Below are positions 24,596-33,313 of a DNA stretch of 52,954 bases, in pieces; position 1 is the stretch's first letter, and each line of letters begins with the position of its first letter. The notes beneath the pieces were generated by a model. It did not search any database. It was not told the origin of the DNA and saw nothing but the letters and a program-made list of their open reading frames with translations. This stretch comes from Streptococcus mitis (GTDB lineage: Bacteria > Bacillota > Bacilli > Lactobacillales > Streptococcaceae): assembly GCA_001914195.1 (NCBI GenBank), contig MKYF01000009.1, positions 1 to 52,954 on the forward strand. Direction: 5' to 3'. The translations under genes and the position numbers were made by a program.

Positions 24596-25957
24596 ATGGA
24601 ACGAATCATTCATGGAGATGTCTTATCACCAATCTTGGCTTATATGCGCCTAAAGGGGCAACACAAGGTTATCTTAGAAAGTATTCCGAGAGACAAGGAA
24701 ACAGCTCGTTTTTCTATCTTAGCCTATAATCCTGTTTTTGAGATTAAGTTTGAAAATGGAGTCCTTTATCAAAATGGGAAAGTGATTGATCAGGATCCCT
24801 TGGATTTCCTTTATGAAGTGACTCATAAGAGCCAGCACCATTCAGACCTCCCTTTTGGTGGTGGGGCAATTGGTTTTGTTGGTTACGATATGATTTCGCT
24901 TTATGAAGAAATTGGTCAAATTCCTGAAGATACAATTGGAACGCCAGACATGCATTTCTTCGTTTATGAGAGTTACATTGTTTTTGACCACAAGAAGGAA
25001 AAAATCCATGTCATCGAGGATGCTCTCTATAGTGAGCGTAGTCAAGAAGACTTGGAAGAAGCCTTGAACCAAGTGCTTGAGGAATTACGCATTCCTGCTC
25101 CAAATGAATTTGAAGACTTGGATCTATCTCCGTTAGACTTCAAACCGCATATTGCTCCTCAGAAGTTTGAGGAAATGGTGGAAACAGCTCGTGACTTGAT
25201 TCGTAATGGCGATATGTTCCAATGTGTACTTAGTCAACGCTTCTCAGCAGAAGTGACTGGAAATCCATTTGACTTCTACAGAAATCTCCGCGTGACTAAT
25301 CCTTCTAATTACCTTTATTTCTATGATTTTGGGGATTATCAAATCATCGGTGCCAGTCCTGAAAGTTTGGTTTCTGTCAAAAATGGCATCGTGACAACCA
25401 ATCCGATTGCAGGGACACGACCAAGAGGAGCTACGGATGAAGAAGACAAGGCTTTGGCGACAGACCTGCTTTCTGATGAGAAGGAAACAGCAGAACATCG
25501 GATGTTAGTAGACTTGGGTCGTAATGATATTGGCCGCATCTCTGAAACGGCTAGTGTCCAAGTCACCAAGTATATGGAAGTGGAGCTCTTCCGTTATGTT
25601 ATGCATTTGACCAGTGTGGTCAAGGGGCGTTTGCTTCCAGAACTCACTGCTATGGATGCCTTGAAAGCAACACTTCCTGCTGGAACTGTTTCTGGAGCAC
25701 CAAAAATTCGCGCGATGAGACGCATCTATGAACTGGAAACAGAAAAACGGGGCGTATACGCAGGAGCAATCGGCTACTTGTCTGCGACGGGTGATATGGA
25801 TTTCGCCATTGCCATCCGAACCATGATTCTCAAAAATCAAACAGCCTATGTGCAGGCTGGGGCAGGGATTGTCTACGATTCTATCGCCCAAAACGAATAC
25901 CAAGAAACCATTAACAAGGCTAAATCTATGACTAGAATTGGAGAACTAAGACCATGA
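24596..25957 (+). CDS. trpE: Anthranilate synthase component I
   Basis: A 453-residue chorismate-binding enzyme that forms anthranilate from chorismate with ammonia supplied by TrpG. The catalytic domain runs from about residue 185: FQCVLSQRFS, NPSNYLYFYDFGDYQIIGASPESLV, NPIAGTRPRG, LSDEKETAEHRMLVDLGRNDIGRI and GTVSGAPKIRAM. An LLES-type tryptophan feedback site is expected near the N-terminus; the segment VILESIPRD (about 25-33) fits. RBS AAAGGGA precedes the ATG. The stop overlaps trpG in ATGA. Expression depends on T-box 2. Confidence 0.97.
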   Translation: MERIIHGDVLSPILAYMRLKGQHKVILESIPRDKETARFSILAYNPVFEIKFENGVLYQNGKVIDQDPLDFLYEVTHKSQHHSDLPFGGGAIGFVGYDMISLYEEIGQIPEDTIGTPDMHFFVYESYIVFDHKKEKIHVIEDALYSERSQEDLEEALNQVLEELRIPAPNEFEDLDLSPLDFKPHIAPQKFEEMVETARDLIRNGDMFQCVLSQRFSAEVTGNPFDFYRNLRVTNPSNYLYFYDFGDYQIIGASPESLVSVKNGIVTTNPIAGTRPRGATDEEDKALATDLLSDEKETAEHRMLVDLGRNDIGRISETASVQVTKYMEVELFRYVMHLTSVVKGRLLPELTAMDALKATLPAGTVSGAPKIRAMRRIYELETEKRGVYAGAIGYLSATGDMDFAIAIRTMILKNQTAYVQAGAGIVYDSIAQNEYQETINKAKSMTRIGELRP

Positions 25958-26520
25958 TTTTATTGATTGATAACTATGATTCTTTTACCTATAACTTGGC
26001 CCAATACATTGGGAATTTTGCAGAAGTTCAGGTCTTGAGAAATGATGATCCCAAGCTGTATGAAGAAGCTGAAAAAGCAGATGGTCTGGTCTTTTCTCCT
26101 GGTCCTGGTTGGCCAGTTGATGCTGGTAAGATGGAAGACATGATTCGTGATTTTTCTGGCAAGAAGCCGATTCTTGGAATTTGTTTGGGCCACCAAGCCA
26201 TTGCAGAAGTCTTTGGTGGTAAGTTAGGTTTGGCTCCAAAAGTCATGCATGGGAAACAGAGTAATATCAGCTTTGAAGCGCCATCTGTTTTGTATCAAGG
26301 TATCGAGGATGGCCGTGCGGTCATGCGTTACCACAGTATTTTAATTGAAGAAATGCCAGAAGACTTTGAAGTGACAGCTCGTTCGACTGATGATCAAGCT
26401 ATCATGGGGATTCAACACAAAAACCTACCAATTTATGGTTTCCAGTACCATCCAGAAAGTATCGGAACGCCAGACGGCTTGTCTTCTATTCAGAATTTTA
26501 TCGAGAAGGTTGTAAAGTGA
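25954..26520 (+). CDS. trpG: Anthranilate synthase component II (glutamine amidotransferase)
   Basis: A 188-residue class I amidotransferase that frees ammonia from glutamine for TrpE. LLIDNYDSFTYNL opens the protein, the nucleophilic Cys is in GICLGHQAI (about 79) and the His-Glu pair in FQYHPESIG (about 170). It overlaps trpE by four bases and is separate from TrpD, not fused as in enterobacteria. Confidence 0.97.
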   Translation: MILLIDNYDSFTYNLAQYIGNFAEVQVLRNDDPKLYEEAEKADGLVFSPGPGWPVDAGKMEDMIRDFSGKKPILGICLGHQAIAEVFGGKLGLAPKVMHGKQSNISFEAPSVLYQGIEDGRAVMRYHSILIEEMPEDFEVTARSTDDQAIMGIQHKNLPIYGFQYHPESIGTPDGLSSIQNFIEKVVK

Positions 26521-26530
26521 GGAAACTAGG

Positions 26531-27535
26531 ATGAAAGAGATTATTGAAAAACTAGCAAAATTTGAAAATTTATCAGGTGTGGAAATGACGGATGTCATTG
26601 AGCGTATCGTAACTGGGCGTGTAACGGAGGCGCAGATTGCTTCTCTCCTTTTGGCTCTTAAGATGAAGGGGGAAACACCTGAAGAACGCACAGCCATTGC
26701 CCAAGTCATGAGAGGGCATGCCCAACATATTCCAACTGAGATTCATGATGCCATGGACAACTGTGGTACAGGTGGGGATAAGTCTTTCAGTTTTAATATT
26801 TCCACAACTGCAGCCTTTGTCTTGGCTGGTGGCGGTGTTCACATGGCCAAGCATGGTAACCGCTCGATTTCTTCTAAATCTGGTTCTGCAGATGTCCTAG
26901 AAGCCTTGGGCATCAACCTAGACCTCAAACCAGCTGAACTAGGTAAGGTCTTTGATAAAACTGGCATCGTCTTTCTCTTTGCTAAAAATATGCACCCAGC
27001 CATGAAATACATCATGCCAGCTCGTTTGGAATTGGGAATTCCAACGATCATGAACTTGACTGGTCCACTGATTCATCCAATGGCTTTGGAAACACAGCTT
27101 CTTGGAATTAGCCGTCCAGAACTTCTAGAAAGTACAGCTCAGGTTTTGAAAAATATGGGTCGTAAACGTGCCATCGTGGTTGCTGGACCAGAAGGCTTGG
27201 ATGAAGCCGGCTTGAACGGAACAACCAAGATTGCTCTTCTTGAAAATGGCGAAATCACCTTGTCAAGCTTTACTCCAGAGGATTTGGGGATGGAGCGCTA
27301 CGCTATCGAAGATATCCGTGGAGGCAATGCTCAGGAAAATGCAGAAATTTTGCTTAGTGTTCTTCAAAACGAACCAAGTCCATTCTTGGAAACAACAGTT
27401 TTAAATGCGGGTCTTGGTTTCTATGCTAATGGTAAGGTAGCTAGTATCAAAGAAGGAGTTGCCTTGGCTCGTCAAGTGATTGCTAGTGGCAAGGCCCTTG
27501 AAAAACTCAGACTGTTACAGGAGTACCAAAAATGA
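26531..27535 (+). CDS. trpD: Anthranilate phosphoribosyltransferase
   Basis: A 334-residue enzyme joining anthranilate to PRPP. The N-terminal helical domain is followed by the PRPP motif DNCGTGGDKSFSFN (about 77-90), KHGNRSISSKSGSADVLEALG and the HPAMKY anthranilate site. It starts ten bases after trpG and overlaps trpC in ATGA at its end. Confidence 0.97.
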   Translation: MKEIIEKLAKFENLSGVEMTDVIERIVTGRVTEAQIASLLLALKMKGETPEERTAIAQVMRGHAQHIPTEIHDAMDNCGTGGDKSFSFNISTTAAFVLAGGGVHMAKHGNRSISSKSGSADVLEALGINLDLKPAELGKVFDKTGIVFLFAKNMHPAMKYIMPARLELGIPTIMNLTGPLIHPMALETQLLGISRPELLESTAQVLKNMGRKRAIVVAGPEGLDEAGLNGTTKIALLENGEITLSSFTPEDLGMERYAIEDIRGGNAQENAEILLSVLQNEPSPFLETTVLNAGLGFYANGKVASIKEGVALARQVIASGKALEKLRLLQEYQK

Positions 27536-28299
27536 GTCAGGAATTTTTAGCACGAATCTTAGAGCAGAAGGCGCGTGAGGTCGAGCATATGGAGCTGGAG
27601 GAAATCCAGCCCCTGCGCCAGACCTATCGCTTGGCTGAGTATCTAAAAAAACATCAGGACCGTTTACAGGTAATCGCTGAGGTCAAGAAAGCTAGCCCTA
27701 GTCTGGGAGATATCAATCTCGATGTGGATATTGTTCAACAGGCCCAGACTTATGAAGCGAACGGCGCAGTGATGATTTCGGTTTTGACAGATGAGCTTTT
27801 CTTTAAAGGGCATTTGGATTATCTACGGGAGATTTCCAGTCAGGTAGAGATTCCGACGCTCAACAAGGACTTTATTATCGATGAAAAGCAAATCATCCGC
27901 GCTCGCAATGCAGGTGCGACAGTCATCTTGCTCATTGTTGCAGCCTTGTCAGAAGAACGCCTCAAGGGACTTTACGACTATGCGACAGAGCTTGGTCTGG
28001 AAGTCTTGGTGGAGACTCACAATCTAGCTGAACTAGAAGTAGCCCACAGGCTTGGTGCTGAGATTATTGGGATCAATAACCGCAACTTGACCACCTTTGA
28101 GGTCGACTTGCAGACCAGTGTAGATTTGGCCCAGCACTTTGAAGAAGGTTGCTATTATATTTCTGAATCTGCTATTTTCACAGGGCAGGATGCAAAACGA
28201 GTAGCACCATACTTTAACGGAATTTTGGTTGGGACAGCTCTCATGCAGGCAGAAGATGTAGCCCAGAGAATCAAGGAGTTGCAAATTGACAAAGGTTAA
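27532..28299 (+). CDS. trpC: Indole-3-glycerol phosphate synthase
   Basis: A 255-residue TIM-barrel enzyme closing the indole ring. Catalytic segments are VIAEVKKASPSLGDI (about 44-58, with the two lysines), LNKDFIIDEKQI, LLIVAAL, LVETHNLAELE and IIGINNRNL. It overlaps trpD by four bases and trpF by fourteen, so all three are translationally coupled. Monofunctional, unlike the E. coli TrpCF fusion. Confidence 0.97.
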   Translation: MSQEFLARILEQKAREVEHMELEEIQPLRQTYRLAEYLKKHQDRLQVIAEVKKASPSLGDINLDVDIVQQAQTYEANGAVMISVLTDELFFKGHLDYLREISSQVEIPTLNKDFIIDEKQIIRARNAGATVILLIVAALSEERLKGLYDYATELGLEVLVETHNLAELEVAHRLGAEIIGINNRNLTTFEVDLQTSVDLAQHFEEGCYYISESAIFTGQDAKRVAPYFNGILVGTALMQAEDVAQRIKELQIDKG

Positions 28300-28885
28300 A
28301 ATTTGTGGACTATCGACCAAAGAAGCGGTGGAAACAGCCGTCTCGGCAGGAGCAGACTACATCGGTTTTGTCTTCGCACCTAGTAAAAGACAGGTGACTT
28401 TGGAAGAGGCTGCTGAGCTGGCAAAGCTCATTCCTGCAGATGTGAAAAAGGTTGGAGTATTTGTTTCACCAAGTCGGGCAGAATTGCTAGAAGCGATTGA
28501 AAAGGTTGGCTTGGACTTGGTTCAAGTTCACAGTCAGGTGGCAGATGATTTATTTGAGAATTTGCCTTGTGCCAGTATTCAGGCTGTGCAGGTAGATGGA
28601 GAGGGTCATGTGCCCAATTCTCAGGCAGATTATCTCCTCTTTGATGCCCCTGTGGCTGGGAGTGGCCAGACCTTTGACTGGGGTCAACTGGATACGACTG
28701 GATTAACTCAGCCCTTCTTTATTGCAGGTGGGCTTAAGGAAGACAATGTAGCAAAAGCAATTCAACACTTTACTCCATATGCAGTCGATGTATCAAGCGG
28801 AGTGGAGACAGATGGACAAAAAGATCAGGAAAAGATTAGAAGATTTATAGAGAGGGTAAAGAATGGCATATCAAGAACCAAATAA
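28286..28885 (+). CDS. trpF: Phosphoribosylanthranilate isomerase
   Basis: A 199-residue TIM-barrel isomerase. KVKICGLSTKEAVE carries the catalytic Cys near residue 7; GADYIGFVFAPSKRQV and the phosphate loop VDVSSGVET (about 170-178) follow. It starts with TTG at 28286 inside trpC, supported by AAGGAG eight bases upstream, and overlaps trpB by 23 bases. Confidence 0.95.
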   Translation: MTKVKICGLSTKEAVETAVSAGADYIGFVFAPSKRQVTLEEAAELAKLIPADVKKVGVFVSPSRAELLEAIEKVGLDLVQVHSQVADDLFENLPCASIQAVQVDGEGHVPNSQADYLLFDAPVAGSGQTFDWGQLDTTGLTQPFFIAGGLKEDNVAKAIQHFTPYAVDVSSGVETDGQKDQEKIRRFIERVKNGISRTK

Positions 28886-30086
28886 AGATGGATTTTACGG
28901 GAAATTCGGTGGACGTTTTGTCCCAGAAACATTGATGACAGCAGTTTTGGAGTTGGAGAAGGCTTATCGTGAAAGTCAGGCAGATCCAAGTTTCCAAGAG
29001 GAATTAAACCAACTCTTACGCCAGTATGTGGGGCGTGAAACTCCTCTTTACTACGCAAAAAACTTGACCAAGCATATTGGCGGAGCCAAGATTTATCTTA
29101 AACGTGAAGACCTTAACCATACAGGGGCCCACAAGATTAACAATGCCTTGGGACAAGTTTTGCTTGCCAAACGCATGGGCAAAAAGAAAATTATCGCTGA
29201 AACGGGTGCTGGTCAGCACGGTGTGGCAACTGCAACAGCTGCGGCCCTCTTTAACATGGAATGTACCATCTACATGGGTGAGGAAGATGTCAAACGCCAA
29301 GCCCTTAATGTTTTCCGCATGGAGCTTTTGGGAGCCAAGGTCGAGGCCGTGACAGATGGTTCGCGCGTGCTCAAGGACGCTGTCAATGCAGCCCTCCGTT
29401 CATGGGTAGCTAATATCGATGATACTCACTATATCCTTGGTTCTGCCTTGGGACCTCATCCTTTCCCAGAAATCGTTCGTGACTTCCAAAGTGTCATCGG
29501 TCGAGAGGCCAAACAACAGTATCGCGACTTGACAGGACAAGATCTGCCAGATGCTTTAGTAGCCTGTGTTGGCGGTGGTTCAAATGCCATCGGTCTCTTC
29601 CATCCATTTGTAGAAGATGAGTCTGTAGCTATGTATGGTGCTGAAGCGGCTGGACTTGGTGTAGACACAGAGCACCACGCAGCGACCTTGACCAAGGGAC
29701 GTCCAGGTGTTCTCCACGGTTCTCTCATGGATGTTCTTCAAGACGCCCATGGGCAAATTCTTGAAGCCTTCTCTATCTCAGCAGGTTTGGACTATCCTGG
29801 TATCGGTCCAGAACATTCTCACTACCACGATATCAAGCGTGCCAGCTATGTTCCTGTGACAGATGAGGAAGCCTTGGAAGGATTCCAACTCTTGTCTCGT
29901 GTGGAAGGGATTATCCCAGCATTGGAATCGAGTCACGCCATTGCCTTTGCGGTAAAATTGGCTAAAGAACTTGGACCAGACAAGTCTATGATTGTCTGCC
30001 TATCCGGTCGTGGGGACAAGGATGTGGTTCAAGTCAAAGACCGCTTGGAAGCAGATGCAGCAAAGAAGGGAGAAGCTCATGCCTAA
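28863..30086 (+). CDS. trpB: Tryptophan synthase beta subunit
   Basis: A 407-residue beta subunit that condenses indole and serine. The PLP lysine is in HTGAHKINN (about 87-95), the catalytic Glu in ETGAGQHG, the phosphate loop in GGGSNAIG and the COMM-domain and C-terminal motifs SAGLDYPGIGPEHSHY and LSGRGDKD are normal. It directly precedes trpA with an eight-base overlap and is the operonic partner of the alpha subunit. It is clearly distinct from the paralogue at 22822-24000. Confidence 0.97.
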   Translation: MAYQEPNKDGFYGKFGGRFVPETLMTAVLELEKAYRESQADPSFQEELNQLLRQYVGRETPLYYAKNLTKHIGGAKIYLKREDLNHTGAHKINNALGQVLLAKRMGKKKIIAETGAGQHGVATATAAALFNMECTIYMGEEDVKRQALNVFRMELLGAKVEAVTDGSRVLKDAVNAALRSWVANIDDTHYILGSALGPHPFPEIVRDFQSVIGREAKQQYRDLTGQDLPDALVACVGGGSNAIGLFHPFVEDESVAMYGAEAAGLGVDTEHHAATLTKGRPGVLHGSLMDVLQDAHGQILEAFSISAGLDYPGIGPEHSHYHDIKRASYVPVTDEEALEGFQLLSRVEGIIPALESSHAIAFAVKLAKELGPDKSMIVCLSGRGDKDVVQVKDRLEADAAKKGEAHA

Positions 30087-30855
30087 GACACTAACAGAAA
30101 AATTGAACGCTATCAAAGCAACTGGAAAAGGAATTTTCGTCCCCTATATTATGGCTGGAGACCATGAGAAAGGTTTGGATGGTCTCGCTGAAACAATCCA
30201 CTTTTTAGAAGATTTAGGCGTTTCAGCTATTGAAGTGGGTATTCCCTTTTCAGACCCAGTTGCAGATGGGCCTGTTATCGAAGAAGCAGGCTTGCGCAGT
30301 CTAGCGCATGGGACTTCTACCCAGGCTTTGGTTGAAACCTTGAAAACCATTGAAACAGAGGTTCCGCTGGTCATCATGACCTACTTCAACCCCCTCTTTC
30401 AGTACGGTGTGGAGAACTTTGTCAAAGATTTGGCAGATACAGCGGTTAAGGGCTTGATTATTCCAGACCTGCCTCATGAACATGCTAATTTTGTAGAGCC
30501 ATTTCTGGCAGACACAGACATGACCTTGATTCCCCTAGTTAGTTTGACAACAGGAATTGAACGCCAGAAAGAGTTGATTGATGGGGCAGAAGGATTCGTC
30601 TATGCGGTTGCTATCAATGGGGTGACAGGGAAATCAGGCAATTACCGTGCAGATTTGGACAAGCACTTGGCACAACTTCATCAAGTGGCCGACATCCCAG
30701 TCTTGACAGGTTTTGGCGTATCTAGTCAGGATGATGTGGAACGCTTCAATACGGTGTCCGATGGCGTTATCGTCGGTTCAAAAATCGTAAAAGCTCTCCA
30801 CGAGGGAGAGCCGATTGAGGACTTTATCAAACAAGCAGTAGCTTACCAAAAATAA
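30079..30855 (+). CDS. trpA: Tryptophan synthase alpha subunit
   Basis: A 258-residue TIM barrel that splits indole-3-glycerol phosphate. The catalytic Glu is in AIEVGIPFSDPVADGPVIEEA (about 48-68), Asp in FSDP, and the phosphate loops are GVTGKSG (about 182) and GFGVSS. ATG 30079 follows GGGAGAAG. It overlaps trpB by eight bases. Its 3' end overlaps the convergent prepilin peptidase gene by 29 bp. Confidence 0.97.
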   Translation: MPKTLTEKLNAIKATGKGIFVPYIMAGDHEKGLDGLAETIHFLEDLGVSAIEVGIPFSDPVADGPVIEEAGLRSLAHGTSTQALVETLKTIETEVPLVIMTYFNPLFQYGVENFVKDLADTAVKGLIIPDLPHEHANFVEPFLADTDMTLIPLVSLTTGIERQKELIDGAEGFVYAVAINGVTGKSGNYRADLDKHLAQLHQVADIPVLTGFGVSSQDDVERFNTVSDGVIVGSKIVKALHEGEPIEDFIKQAVAYQK

Positions 30856-31486
30856 TCACGCAAGCAGCGAGTAAGAGGAAAGGCACAAAAGGAAGTCTTT
30901 CCTTTTTCTTTTTCAGGAGAAAGGCTAGAATCCCCGTCGCAGAAGCAAACTGAATCAAGATGAGTAACTCCGTTGCGCTAAAGATGAGAGAACAAGAAGC
31001 TAAAAAGAGAAAATCCCCTGCGCCCATGCGGATATCGATAAAATGAGCCACAATTCCAAGAGCAAGGAAGAAAATCATGACCAGATTCCAGCCGGAGCAG
31101 ACCATTAGGAGTAGATGAAAGACAATCCAGACCAGTAAGGGATATTCCTGATGGCGAAAGTCGTAGATGCCCAAGGTCAAACCAGCAGTGATTAGGATGA
31201 CTTGACTCAAGGAAAGTAATTCCCAAGAGTAAAGCAGAAAGAGGAGTCCTAAGCCTAGTTCAAAGAGGGCATACCAGACAGGATAAGGAGCCTTGCAGTA
31301 GCGACAGCGAAAGCGATTGAAGACCTGCGAGAGAATCGGAATCAAATCTAAGGGACGCAAGGGAGTCTGACAGGAATCGCAGTGACTAGCAGGTTGGATA
31401 ATGGATTGCTCTGGAAAACGGTCAATGACCAAACCAAGAAAGGAAGCGAGAATGCTCCCGACAAGAAAAAAATAAAAATCAATCAT
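30827..31486 (-). CDS. cilC: Competence prepilin peptidase (type IV, A24)
   Basis: A 219-residue membrane aspartic protease that cleaves and methylates ComG-type pilins for DNA uptake. An N-terminal zinc-type cluster has CDSC and CRYC (about 36-66). Catalytic aspartates sit in GIYDFRHQEYP (about 112) and GAGDF (about 157), spread over seven or eight hydrophobic segments. It is known as comC, pilD or cilC in streptococci. A minus-strand cin-box TACGAATA (31494-31501) ends only seven bases before the ATG, and I see no Shine-Dalgarno sequence, so the message may be leaderless. Confidence 0.9.
   Translation of the reverse strand: MIDFYFFLVGSILASFLGLVIDRFPEQSIIQPASHCDSCQTPLRPLDLIPILSQVFNRFRCRYCKAPYPVWYALFELGLGLLFLLYSWELLSLSQVILITAGLTLGIYDFRHQEYPLLVWIVFHLLLMVCSGWNLVMIFFLALGIVAHFIDIRMGAGDFLFLASCSLIFSATELLILIQFASATGILAFLLKKKKERLPFVPFLLLAACVIIFGKLLLV
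30887..30910 (+). terminator. trp operon terminator inside the cilC 3' end
   Basis: AAAAGGAA-GTCT-TTCCTTTT with a continuing T-rich run lies 31 bases past the trpA stop. It is embedded in the C-terminal codons of cilC (the KKKKERLPF segment) on the opposite strand. Confidence 0.65.
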
Positions 31487-31493
31487 ACTTATC

Positions 31494-31501
31494 TATTCGT
31501 A
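31494..31501 (-). promoter_or_regulatory. cin-box (SigX/ComX promoter) of cilC
   Basis: TATTCGTA on the plus strand is TACGAATA on the minus strand, the exact streptococcal late-competence box, preceded by T-rich sequence. It overlaps the weak -35 of the divergent GNAT gene. Confidence 0.85.
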
Positions 31502-31524
31502 AAAAATGGGAGAAGTAGTATAAT
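31496..31524 (+). promoter_or_regulatory. GNAT promoter (TTCGTA-17-TATAAT)
   Basis: A consensus -10 at 31519-31524 with a weak -35. Because the -10 overlaps the in-frame ATG 31523, that upstream start cannot be used from this promoter. Confidence 0.6.
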
Positions 31525-31555
31525 GGAGAAACATAAACAAGATGGTGAGGCAAAG

Positions 31556-32011
31556 ATGATAATTCGTTTTGAAGAAAAGGTGAGCACAGAAAACGCTCAG
31601 CTCGTATGCAAATGGTCCAACTCTCTTGGCAAATCCTTTCAAGAACAATGGATGGGAACAATGATTCCTTTTCCCTTGACAATTCAAGTCTTGCAAGATT
31701 TGGAAGGAATCTTTTCAATCTTTGAAGGACAAGAGTTTGTGGGGCTTATCCAGAAAATCAGACTAGAAGAGAGAAATCTACATATCGGACGCTTTTTGAT
31801 CAACCCCCAGAAACAGGGGCAGGGACTAGGTAGCCAGACTTTAAGGAAATTTGTTAGTTTAGCCTTTGAAAATGAAGACATAGATAGTGTTTCTTTAAAT
31901 GTATTCGAGGCAAATCAAAGAGCTCAAAATCTTTACCAAAAAGAAGGATTTGAAATCGTTCAAATTGTTGAAACACCTATACGAAAATACATAATGAAAA
32001 AGAGTAGATAG
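31556..32011 (+). CDS. GNAT-family acetyltransferase
   Basis: A 151-residue N-acetyltransferase. The acetyl-CoA loop is INPQKQGQGLGSQTLRKFV (about 83-101) and the C-terminal motif NQRAQNLYQKEGFEIV is typical. The acceptor is unknown; small-molecule and protein-N-terminal relatives both fit. ATG 31556 follows GGTGAGG. The upstream ATG 31523 overlaps the -10 box and is rejected. It is divergent from cilC, followed by a transposase relic. Confidence 0.8.
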   Translation: MIIRFEEKVSTENAQLVCKWSNSLGKSFQEQWMGTMIPFPLTIQVLQDLEGIFSIFEGQEFVGLIQKIRLEERNLHIGRFLINPQKQGQGLGSQTLRKFVSLAFENEDIDSVSLNVFEANQRAQNLYQKEGFEIVQIVETPIRKYIMKKSR

Positions 32012-32014
32012 AAA

Positions 32015-32323
32015 GTAAAAATCCTTGAAATCAATGTTGACTGCGATTATGAACCTGAATCAGCCCCTCAAAAGGGACTGTATATGAATGAACGTTACCA
32101 GTGTTTAAAAACTAAAGAATATCAGTCACTTTTATCTTCCAAGGGTAGACAAATTTTCGCTAAACGTAAGATTGATATGAAATCTGTCTTTGGGCAGATA
32201 AAGGTTTGCGTGGTTATAAGAGATGTCATCTGAGAGGTAAGCGTCAAGTGAGAATTGACATGGGATTCGTACTAACGGTCAACAACCTGCTGAAATATAA
32301 TAAGAGAAAGAGGCAAAATTAAA
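32015..32323 (+). pseudogene. Degenerate transposase 3' fragment (IS1182-like)
   Basis: About 100 codons of a DDE transposase C-terminus remain. The first frame contains KGRQIFAKRKIDMKSVFGQI and runs to TGA at 32231. The sequence continues one frame over as GYKRCHLRGKRQVRIDMGF from about 32212, and after a second indel near 32280 ends NNLLKYNKRKRQN. The RKID-x3-VFGQIK and RGK motifs recall IS1182-type transposases; the family name is from memory. There is no start codon, 5' part or terminal repeat, so it is an old relic. Confidence 0.78.
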
Positions 32324-32361
32324 AAGCTAGAGTTCCGCAATTGGAAATCTCTAGCTTTTTG
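32322..32361. terminator. Bidirectional terminator after the transposase relic and csbD
   Basis: AAAAAGCTAGAG / CTCTAGCTTTTT is a perfect 12-bp inverted repeat with A and T flanks. On the minus strand it ends the gls24-csbD operon. Confidence 0.88.
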
Positions 32362-32431
32362 TTTTCTGAGAATCATTTTGACTCAGACTCTTTTGACTAA
32401 TGTTACTAAAAAGATAAAGTAACTTTTATCC

Positions 32432-32635
32432 TTATTTATTGTCGCCACTCAACATGTTTTTAACACCTTCGATAGCGCCTTCTACAGCGTCTTTGGCATC
32501 TTCAGCAACTTCTTTTACTTTAGAAACAACTTTTTCAGCTGCTCCTTCTTTTTCCATTTTTTCATCACCGATGACTTTCCCAACACCTTCTTTAATAGAA
32601 CCTTTAGCTTGATTTAATTTTTCTTCTACTGACAT
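32432..32635 (-). CDS. CsbD-family stress protein
   Basis: A 67-residue acidic/basic, helix-rich protein. EEKLNQAKGSIKEGVGKVIGDEKMEKEG is the CsbD core. The remainder, with repeated KEVAEDAKDAVEG, suggests an amphipathic helix. CsbD proteins are general stress proteins without a known biochemical role. It is the last gene of the Gls24 operon, 30 bases after asp23, with AGGAGAAA before the ATG. Confidence 0.88.
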   Translation of the reverse strand: MSVEEKLNQAKGSIKEGVGKVIGDEKMEKEGAAEKVVSKVKEVAEDAKDAVEGAIEGVKNMLSGDNK

Positions 32636-32665
32636 GATAATTTCTCCTGTTATATTTATTTTATC

Positions 32666-33274
32666 TTAGTTTACACGAGTTTTTTCGTGAGATACTACAC
32701 CAGTTGCTGCACCTTTAACAGCTTCTACACCTTCGCTAACTTTTTCTTGAACAGTTGAGAAACCAGATCCAAGACCAGATTTAGCTTTTTCGAATTGTTC
32801 TGAAGCGAATTCTCCTGTTGATTCAGCAACGTCAGATACGCGATCTTGAAGGCTTACTGAGTCTGCTTCATGTTGTTCTTTAGTTTTGATGTCGACAACG
32901 TTTACGTTGATTTCAACAACTTCCAAGTCAGTCATTTTAGCAACTTCTGAAGATACGATTTCTCTGATTTCTGAATATAAAGCTGGAACATTTTTTTGGT
33001 ACTCAGCAATAATGTTTAAGTCAACTGCAACTTGTGTTTTACCAACTTCTACGTTAACACCACTTGTTACGTCATCGCTGTTAACGATTTTTTCTTTAAG
33101 ATTTGAGAAGAAACCACCGTCGATTCCCAAAAGACCTGAAACGTTTTCTAGTGACAGACCAATGATTTTTTGGATAACTTTATCTTCGTAAGTAAGTTCC
33201 CCTTTGATTTCGTGAGCTACAGCAGTAGCATCTTTCTTTTCTACGTTAGTGTTTGTGTTTTTTTCGTTTGACAT
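32666..33274 (-). CDS. Asp23/Gls24-family envelope stress protein
   Basis: A 202-residue protein. The Asp23 domain spans about residues 22-135 (GELTYEDKVIQKIIGLSLENVSGLLGIDGG; VNVEVGKTQVAVDLNIIAEYQKNVPALYSEIREIV). A helical tail rich in Glu, Ala and Lys follows. In Staphylococcus Asp23 lines the inner membrane through the anchor AmaP, and the gene for an AmaP homologue lies upstream in this operon. In enterococci Gls24 is linked to bile and starvation stress. AAAGGAG precedes the ATG. Confidence 0.92.
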   Translation of the reverse strand: MSNEKNTNTNVEKKDATAVAHEIKGELTYEDKVIQKIIGLSLENVSGLLGIDGGFFSNLKEKIVNSDDVTSGVNVEVGKTQVAVDLNIIAEYQKNVPALYSEIREIVSSEVAKMTDLEVVEINVNVVDIKTKEQHEADSVSLQDRVSDVAESTGEFASEQFEKAKSGLGSGFSTVQEKVSEGVEAVKGAATGVVSHEKTRVN

Positions 33275-33313
33275 ATGAAACTCCTTTAATTAAATTAGTA
33301 ATTTTTATTTTTT

